Source of the DNA: Roseateles koreensis
Lineage (GTDB): Bacteria; Pseudomonadota; Gammaproteobacteria; Burkholderiales; Burkholderiaceae_C
Length of the DNA stretch: 64,000 nt
NCBI RefSeq assembly: GCF_028595305.1
Contig: NZ_JAQQXS010000005.1
Span: 186,001 to 250,000, forward strand
Reading direction: 5' to 3'
The position numbers and the translations under genes were made by a program. The notes under the pieces are model-generated. The model had not been told where the DNA came from and made no database searches. It was given only the letters and a program-made list of their open reading frames with translations. Shown here in pieces: positions 58,994 through 64,000 of this stretch. Within the stretch, counting starts at the first letter, position 1, and each line of letters starts with the position of its first letter.

Positions 58994-59605
58994 ATGAGCG
59001 CACTCCCCCTGTTTCAGGCCGCTGACGGTGGCCATCGCTGTGCCTGGTGCGCGGCACCGGACTTTCCGGCCTATCAGCGCTATCACGACACCGAATGGGG
59101 CTTCCCCGTGGCGGAGGACAGGCGGCTGTTCGAAAAAATCAGCCTGGAGGGCTTTCAGTCCGGTTTGAGTTGGCGCACCATCCTGGCCAAACGCGAGGCC
59201 TTTCGGGCAGCGTTTCAGGGCTTTGACGTTGCGCGCATCGCCCAATTTGACAACGCTGATGTTGAGCGCTTGGTGCTGGACGCCGGCATCGTGCGCCACC
59301 GCGGCAAGATCGAGGCCGTGATCAACAACGCGCAGCGTTGTATTGACCTGGTGGCGGAGCAGGGCTCGCTGGCGCATTACATCTGGTCTTTCGAGCCGGC
59401 TGCGCTGGCCACTCCCCAGCATGCCACCGAATCCGAAGCCTCACGGGCGCTGTCCAAAGACCTGAAAAAGCGCGGCTGGAAGTTCGTGGGGCCGACCACC
59501 ATGTACGCCTTCATCCAATCTATGGGCTTGATCAATGACCATGACCCACGGTGCGTGACGCGGGCCGTCTGCGAGGCAGCACGGGCGACATTCAAGCGGC
59601 CTTAA
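58994..59605 (+). CDS. tag: DNA-3-methyladenine glycosylase I
   Basis: A 203-residue base-excision repair enzyme that removes 3-methyladenine from alkylated DNA. The zinc-site start [24 protein letters not shown] is clear, and is followed by [30 protein letters not shown] and [15 protein letters not shown]. The C-terminal [20 protein letters not shown] supplies the remaining zinc/aromatic residues. Length matches E. coli Tag (187). ATG 58994 is used. It lies upstream of rpe, and probably shares transcription with it. Confidence 0.95.
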   Translation: MSALPLFQAADGGHRCAWCAAPDFPAYQRYHDTEWGFPVAEDRRLFEKISLEGFQSGLSWRTILAKREAFRAAFQGFDVARIAQFDNADVERLVLDAGIVRHRGKIEAVINNAQRCIDLVAEQGSLAHYIWSFEPAALATPQHATESEASRALSKDLKKRGWKFVGPTTMYAFIQSMGLINDHDPRCVTRAVCEAARATFKRP

Positions 59606-59679
59606 AATTCGGGCTACCCGCCTCCTTGGCGCTGTCCGCCCCTTCATCCGTATTTCCTTTCTCCTTCAAGGCCCGCGCC

Positions 59680-60363
59680 ATGAGCAAGACTTTCCGCATC
59701 GCCCCCAGCATTCTTTCGGCCGACTTTGCCCGCCTTGGTGAGGAGGTGCGCAATGTGCTGGCCGCTGGCGCCGATTGGGTCCACTTCGACGTGATGGACA
59801 ACCACTACGTGCCCAACCTCACCTTCGGGCCGATGGTCTGCGAGGCCTTGCGCAAGCACTCGGTCAAGCCCGACGGCACGCCTTGCCCGATCGACGTGCA
59901 CCTGATGGTGGAGCCCGTGGACGCGCTGGCCGTGGCCTTTGCCAAGGCGGGCGCTGACTTGGTCAGCTTTCACCCCGACGCCTCCAAGCACGTGGACCGC
60001 ACGCTGCAATTGATCAAGGCCGAGGGCAAGCAAGCGGGCCTGGTGTTCAACCCCGCCGAACCGCTGGACGTGCTGGAGTGGGTGATCGACAAGGTGGATC
60101 TGGTGCTCATCATGAGCGTCAACCCCGGCTTTGGCGGCCAGAGCTTTTTGCCCAGCGCCTTGAAAAAGCTGGAAGCCGCCCGCCGCATCATCGAAGCCAG
60201 CGGCCGCGACATCCGCTTGGAGATTGACGGCGGCGTCAAGATCGACAACATCCGCCAGATTGCCGATGCTGGGGCCGACACCTTTGTGGCCGGCTCCGCC
60301 ATTTTCGGCAAGCCCGATTACAAGGCTGTGATCGATGCCATGCGCCAGGAACTGGCGCGCTGA
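59680..60363 (+). CDS. rpe: Ribulose-phosphate 3-epimerase
   Basis: A 227-residue TIM-barrel enzyme that interconverts ribulose-5-phosphate and xylulose-5-phosphate. Active-site blocks are [36 protein letters not shown] (metal-binding His and Asp), [27 protein letters not shown] and [14 protein letters not shown] 59680 gives the standard N-terminus [10 protein letters not shown]; the upstream frame overlaps tag. A low-molecular-weight phosphatase gene follows after 2 bases, so the two are probably in one operon. Confidence 0.96.
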   Translation: MSKTFRIAPSILSADFARLGEEVRNVLAAGADWVHFDVMDNHYVPNLTFGPMVCEALRKHSVKPDGTPCPIDVHLMVEPVDALAVAFAKAGADLVSFHPDASKHVDRTLQLIKAEGKQAGLVFNPAEPLDVLEWVIDKVDLVLIMSVNPGFGGQSFLPSALKKLEAARRIIEASGRDIRLEIDGGVKIDNIRQIADAGADTFVAGSAIFGKPDYKAVIDAMRQELAR

Positions 60364-60365
60364 CC

Positions 60366-60857
60366 GTGCCGGCGATCTTGCTGGTCTGTGCGGCCAATCT
60401 GTGTCGCTCACCGATGGCGGAGTTGTTGCTCAAAGCCCGCCGCACGCACTTCGGGCCGGGGGCTGACGCCGCATTTCAGCGCATTGAGTCGGCTGGCACG
60501 CGCGCCGCGCCGCAGGCCGAGGCGATGGATGCGCGGGCCGCCGCCGCCGCGCAGCGGGCGGGGCTCAAACCGCTGCGCAAATGGCGCTCGCGCCGCGTGG
60601 CTGCGCAGGACTTCGAGCGTTTTGAGTTGATTCTGGCCATGGACGCCGACAATTTGCGCGAACTCCGGCAGCTGTGCCCGCCGCAACTTCAATCCCGCCT
60701 GCACCTGTTTTTGGACTTCGCGCCGGGCTTGCAAGGGCAGGAGGTGCCGGACCCCTACTTCGGGCCTGCTGCCGGGTTTGATCATGTGATGGGTCTGCTG
60801 GATCAGGGCGTGCAAGGGCTGGCACAGGCCTGGATGGCCGGCCGCCTGCCGGTTTGA
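60366..60857 (+). CDS. Low-molecular-weight protein tyrosine phosphatase
   Basis: A 163-residue phosphatase of the LMW-PTP/Wzb/ArsC-like fold. The P-loop C8-x5-R14 (VCAANLCRSPMA) is at the N-terminus, as usual. The general-acid Asp sits in EVPDPYFG near residue 132. Such enzymes dephosphorylate tyrosine kinases or sugar-modifying proteins in capsule systems; no kinase is next to it here. The start is GTG 60366, 2 bases after the rpe stop, consistent with translational coupling. It is followed at 25 bases by the NRDE-family gene. Confidence 0.9.
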   Translation: MPAILLVCAANLCRSPMAELLLKARRTHFGPGADAAFQRIESAGTRAAPQAEAMDARAAAAAQRAGLKPLRKWRSRRVAAQDFERFELILAMDADNLRELRQLCPPQLQSRLHLFLDFAPGLQGQEVPDPYFGPAAGFDHVMGLLDQGVQGLAQAWMAGRLPV

Positions 60858-60882
60858 AGCGGCGAGCGCTGCCTCGTTCACC

Positions 60883-61677
60883 ATGTGCTTGATCGCCTGG
60901 AACTGGCAACCCGGCAGCGCCACGCCGCTGACGCTGATTGCCAACCGCGACGAGTTCTACGCCCGCCCGACCGCGCCCTTGCACCGGTGGGGCGACGCTG
61001 CCTTGTTGGCCGGGCGTGACCTGCAAGCCGGCGGCACCTGGCTCGGCATGGCCGTGCATGAAGGCCGCGGGCGTGTGGCGGCACTGACCAATCACCGCGC
61101 CCCGCGCTTGCTTGATGCGCAGGCCCGCTCCCGAGGCGAGTTGGTCAGCGAGTTCTTGCAGGGGCAGGCCAGCGCTGCGGATTTTCTGGCCGCATTGGCC
61201 GCACGCGCCACGCGCTACAACCCTTTCAATCTGCTGCTGTTTGATGGTGTGCAGTTGTTGGGTTTTGAGGGCCGGCAGAGTCGCATCGTCACGCTGCAAG
61301 CGGGCTTGGGCGCCGTGTCCAATGCCGACTTCAACACGCCCTGGCCGAAGCTGCGCAAGCTCAGGCAAGCCCTGGCCGATGTGTCCGGCGATGCACCCGG
61401 CGAGGTGGACAACCTGCTGGCGCTGCTGCGCGATGCCGATCAGGCCGCTGATGGCGATCTGCCGGCTACGGGCGTTCCGATCGAGATTGAGCGGGCGCTG
61501 TCGGCCATTTTCATCGCCACGCCGGGCTACGGCACGCGCTCCAGCGCGGTGCTGCGTTTGCGTGCCCACGCATTTGAGTTTGTCGAGCAGGGCTTTGGTG
61601 AAAGAGGTGAGCCAACTGATGTAACGCGTTATGTTGGCGTGCTCACTGCACTCACTGCAAAAGCCTCAGACCGGTAG
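60883..61677 (+). CDS. NRDE family (TANGO2-like) protein
   Basis: A 264-residue protein starting MCLIAWNWQPG and carrying the family motif ANRDEFYARPTAPLHRW (N21-R-D-E24). AGRDLQAGGTWLGMAVHEGRVAALTNHRAPRL-type blocks follow. The N-terminal Cys2 is the conserved possible nucleophile of the Ntn-hydrolase-like group. Animal TANGO2 is linked to lipid/haem handling; the bacterial role is not known. It closes a run of plus-strand genes, and its last 12 bases overlap the convergent VTT gene. Confidence 0.88.
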   Translation: MCLIAWNWQPGSATPLTLIANRDEFYARPTAPLHRWGDAALLAGRDLQAGGTWLGMAVHEGRGRVAALTNHRAPRLLDAQARSRGELVSEFLQGQASAADFLAALAARATRYNPFNLLLFDGVQLLGFEGRQSRIVTLQAGLGAVSNADFNTPWPKLRKLRQALADVSGDAPGEVDNLLALLRDADQAADGDLPATGVPIEIERALSAIFIATPGYGTRSSAVLRLRAHAFEFVEQGFGERGEPTDVTRYVGVLTALTAKASDR

Positions 61678-62283
61678 CTTCAGCCACAGTGCCAATTGCT
61701 TGAAGAAAATGCAATACAGGGCGATCGGCAAGGGCAGGCCGATCAGGGTGCCCAGCAGGTAGCTGCGGAACCGGACCCCCGAGAGGGCCAGCGCATAGTT
61801 CAGCGCCGGCACGGTTTGAAACAGCAGGCGCAGCAGCGCCACGCTCTGTACGGGATGTGAGTCCAGCCGTGCGAGCAAGCGTGTATACAGCCGCGTAAAC
61901 AGGCTGGCCAGGCTGGCAAACAAGCGTTGCCGCGCGGGGCCTTGCTGCCAGCCGCGCAGCGCATCGCCGCCCAGGCCGCGTATCACCGCAAAGGTGCCCA
62001 CACAGGACAAGCAGGCCGCCACATAGGTGCTCAACCCGCCCCAGAGGGGCCCCAGCGTGAGCACCGCGGCCGCCAGAAACAGCCCGCCCGGAATCTGCAG
62101 CAGATTGCCCGCCATGAACGCCAGGCAAAACACCAGCAGGCCCACGCCCGTGTGCAGGCCGAACAAGGCCCGCAGATGAGCCAGGCTGAATTGCGTGTCC
62201 AGCCCGCTGAGCCGCATGCCGACCCACAGCAAGGCCAGCAGGCCGGCGACCAGCAGGAGGCGCTGGCCGCGTGTCATCGTCAT
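61666..62283 (-). CDS. TVP38/TMEM64 (VTT/DedA-like) membrane protein
   Basis: A 205-residue inner-membrane protein with about five helices. The family motif is FMAGNLLQIPGGLFLAAAVLTLGPLWGGL near residues 56-84, with VALLRLLFQTVPALNYALALSGVRFRSYLLGTLIGLPLP in the C-terminal half. The Pro/Gly loops and the Arg in ALLRL are typical of VTT-domain lipid scramblase/transport candidates. The ATG overlaps the RND pump stop by ATGA, so it is translated from the pump's transcript. Whether it helps the pump or only shares expression cannot be told. Confidence 0.85.
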   Translation of the reverse strand: MTMTRGQRLLLVAGLLALLWVGMRLSGLDTQFSLAHLRALFGLHTGVGLLVFCLAFMAGNLLQIPGGLFLAAAVLTLGPLWGGLSTYVAACLSCVGTFAVIRGLGGDALRGWQQGPARQRLFASLASLFTRLYTRLLARLDSHPVQSVALLRLLFQTVPALNYALALSGVRFRSYLLGTLIGLPLPIALYCIFFKQLALWLKLPV

Positions 62284-64000
62284 GTCTGCACGCTTGTCGG
62301 CGCAGCCGCGCCGTGCGCGGTTTTGCGCACATCGGTCACTTCGCGCATGTCCGGGCCCTGGCCGCTGAAGCGGTCCAGCGCCAGATAGATCACCGGTGTG
62401 ATGTACAGCGTGACGGCTTGCGAGAGGATCAGGCCGCCGACCACGGCCAGGCCCAGGGGCTGGCGCAGTTCAGCGCCGGCGCCCAGGCCCAGAGCGATGG
62501 GCAGGGCGCCCATCAGTGCAGCCAGGGTGGTCATCATGATGGGCCTGAAACGCAGGATGCAGGCCTCGCGGATGGCCTGCTGTGGTGTCATGCCGCCGTT
62601 GCGCTGGGCGTCGAGTGCGAAGTCGATCATCATGATGGCATTCTTCTTCACGATGCCGATAAGCATCAGGATGCCGATGGTGGCGATCAGCGTCAGCTCC
62701 ATGCCAAAGAGCTGCAGCGTGATCAGTGCGCCCACCGCCGCCGAGGGCAGGCCGGCCAGAATGGTCAGCGGGTGGATATAGCTTTCATACAGTACGCCCA
62801 GCAGTACATAGATCACCGCCAGCGCCAGGCCAATCAGCAGCAGCTGGCCGCCTTGCGAGTCTTTGAACACCGCTGCGTCGCCGCCGTAGCTGGTGATGAT
62901 GGTGGCGGGCATCTTCATGTCGCTGGCATAACGGTCTAGTTTGGCAGTGGCTTCACCCAGGGGTACTTCGGGGGCGAGGTTGAAGCTCAGGGTGATGGCC
63001 TGCAATTGGCCCTGGTGATTCACCGCCGTGGGGCCCAGCTCGCGTTTCACCGAGGCAAAGGCGGTCAGTGGCACCAGTGCGTTATTGCGGCCGCGCAAGT
63101 AAATTTTGTTGAAGGCGTCTTCACTTTGCCGGTCGCCGTCGCTCGCTTCCATGATCACCTGGTAGGTGTTGCTCTCGGCGTAGATGCTTGACACCTGGCG
63201 CTCGCCAAAGGCGTCGTACAGCGCGTTGCGAAGGTCTTGCATCTGTACGCCCAGCAGCGTGGCGCGGTCGCGGTCGATCACCAGATTGGCCTGCAGGCCG
63301 CGCAGCTGCGAGTCGCTGGTGACGTCACGAAACAGCGGATCGGCGGTGAGCTTCTCCTGCAATTTCGACGCCCATGAGTTGAGTTCTCCCGCGGCCACCG
63401 ATTGCAGGGTGTACTGATAGCGGCTCTTGCTTTGCCGGCCGCCCAGTTGCAGGTTTTGCACCGGCTGCAGGTAGACCGCGATGCCGGGCAGGGTCTTCAT
63501 CGTCTTGCGCAGGCTCTCCATCACCTTGGCCATGGGCGCTCGTTCGCTGCGAGGCTTCAGGTTGATAAACATGCGGCCGGTGTTGACGGCGCTGCCGTTG
63601 CCGCCCACGGCGGTGGCCACACTGGCCACGGTGGGGTTGGCTTTGACCAGTGCGGCTGCGCGCTCTTGCAGCACCGTCATGGCGGCGAAGGAGATGTCTT
63701 CCGACGCTTCGGTGCTGGCGCGAATCTGGCCAATGTCTTCTTCTGGGAAAAAGCCTTTGGGGATGACCACGTAGAACCAGGCGGTGGCCGCAAAGCTCAG
63801 CACCGCCACGCCCAGCACCCAGGCACGGTGGCGTAGCGCCAGGTCGAGCGAGCGACTGTAGGCGCCCAGCACGGCGTTGAAACCGCGCTCGAAAAGTTGG
63901 CCCAACGCGCCCTCTTCAACGTGGTCGTGCGGCTTGAGGAAGCGGCTGCACAACATTGGCACCAGGGTCAGCGAGACACCCGCCGACACCATGATGGAGA
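62280..64000 (-). CDS. RND multidrug efflux permease, C-terminal part (MdtB/MdtC-like)
   Basis: The last ~573 residues of an RND permease whose start lies beyond the window; full-length relatives have about 1030 residues. Visible parts are the end of the first transmembrane bundle (VSLTLVPMLCSRFLKPHD), and the second periplasmic loop (FPEEDIGQIRASTEASEDISF onward). The second bundle contains the hydrophobic block GVLYESYIHPLTILAGLPSA, then KKNAIMMIDFALDAQRNGG and LRFRPIMMTTLAALMGALPIALG. These are closest to MdtB/MdtC among HAE-type drug pumps. It is followed by a coupled VTT-domain gene. Confidence 0.92.
   Translation of the reverse strand, partial: SIMVSAGVSLTLVPMLCSRFLKPHDHVEEGALGQLFERGFNAVLGAYSRSLDLALRHRAWVLGVAVLSFAATAWFYVVIPKGFFPEEDIGQIRASTEASEDISFAAMTVLQERAAALVKANPTVASVATAVGGNGSAVNTGRMFINLKPRSERAPMAKVMESLRKTMKTLPGIAVYLQPVQNLQLGGRQSKSRYQYTLQSVAAGELNSWASKLQEKLTADPLFRDVTSDSQLRGLQANLVIDRDRATLLGVQMQDLRNALYDAFGERQVSSIYAESNTYQVIMEASDGDRQSEDAFNKIYLRGRNNALVPLTAFASVKRELGPTAVNHQGQLQAITLSFNLAPEVPLGEATAKLDRYASDMKMPATIITSYGGDAAVFKDSQGGQLLLIGLALAVIYVLLGVLYESYIHPLTILAGLPSAAVGALITLQLFGMELTLIATIGILMLIGIVKKNAIMMIDFALDAQRNGGMTPQQAIREACILRFRPIMMTTLAALMGALPIALGLGAGAELRQPLGLAVVGGLILSQAVTLYITPVIYLALDRFSGQGPDMREVTDVRKTAHGAAAPTSVQT

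Overview
The window is a contiguous piece of a high-GC betaproteobacterial chromosome, most likely order Burkholderiales (Comamonadaceae/Sphaerotilaceae-like). Reasons: hemE next to priA, paired yceI genes behind a cytochrome b561, a TonB/ExbBD/Fiu/PiuC iron cluster, a fused 1184-residue indolepyruvate:ferredoxin oxidoreductase, a CzcCBA pump with its own two-component system, and the 'SpecificRecomb' membrane protein next to apaG. This is inference from gene content and base composition; no rRNA is present to fix the genus. I see no tRNA, rRNA, CRISPR array, complete insertion sequence or prophage.

Layout. 1-3062: end of hemE, a regulatory gap with DnaA-box-like sites, and priA. 3119-9587: a helix-turn-helix/receiver fusion regulator divergent from a three-gene run encoding a membrane-anchored pseudokinase, an O-antigen ligase/polymerase-like protein and a secreted beta-helix protein; this is the best candidate for an undescribed system, probably for a surface polysaccharide. 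9661-12404: rep helicase and a YhhN lysoplasmalogenase-like protein. 12435-15161: a LytS-type kinase, small membrane protein and LytTR regulator operon. 15347-17344: cytochrome b561 and two YceI proteins. 17551-20945: a PhnZ-like HD protein, a structured intergenic RNA candidate, a VirK/YbjX protein, and a questin-oxidase-like gene divergent from soxR across a SoxR-type promoter. 21083-27265: Fur-box-led iron acquisition, tonB-exbB-exbD-fiu-like receptor-piuC-PepSY-cytochrome b. 27305-32605: hybrid histidine kinase, diguanylate cyclase response regulator and a small protein. 32796-38133: indolepyruvate oxidoreductase, divergent Lrp/AsnC regulator with a palindromic operator, and an EamA-type exporter. 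38166-46913: CzcCBA heavy-metal efflux, an extra outer-membrane protein and a divergent two-component pair. 47051-52260: OprB-like porin, a secreted protein, GH18 chitinase, CDF metal exporter and methylglyoxal synthase. 52261-64000: mostly housekeeping genes (small basic protein, FAD oxidoreductase, mltA, a 39-residue membrane peptide, SpecificRecomb protein, apaG, tag, rpe, low-molecular-weight phosphatase, NRDE protein, VTT-domain protein) ending inside an RND multidrug pump.

How they work together. Three themes recur. Iron and redox: Fur-type control of TonB-dependent siderophore uptake, with a likely siderophore-release oxygenase and a membrane cytochrome, plus SoxR sensing. Metals: Czc pump and CDF exporter. 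Signalling: four phosphorelay loci, one linked to c-di-GMP and one to the envelope pseudokinase locus. Short tandem duplications (8, 11, 12 and 13 bp units) sit in several gaps, and one appears to have separated a formerly overlapping regulator/kinase gene pair.
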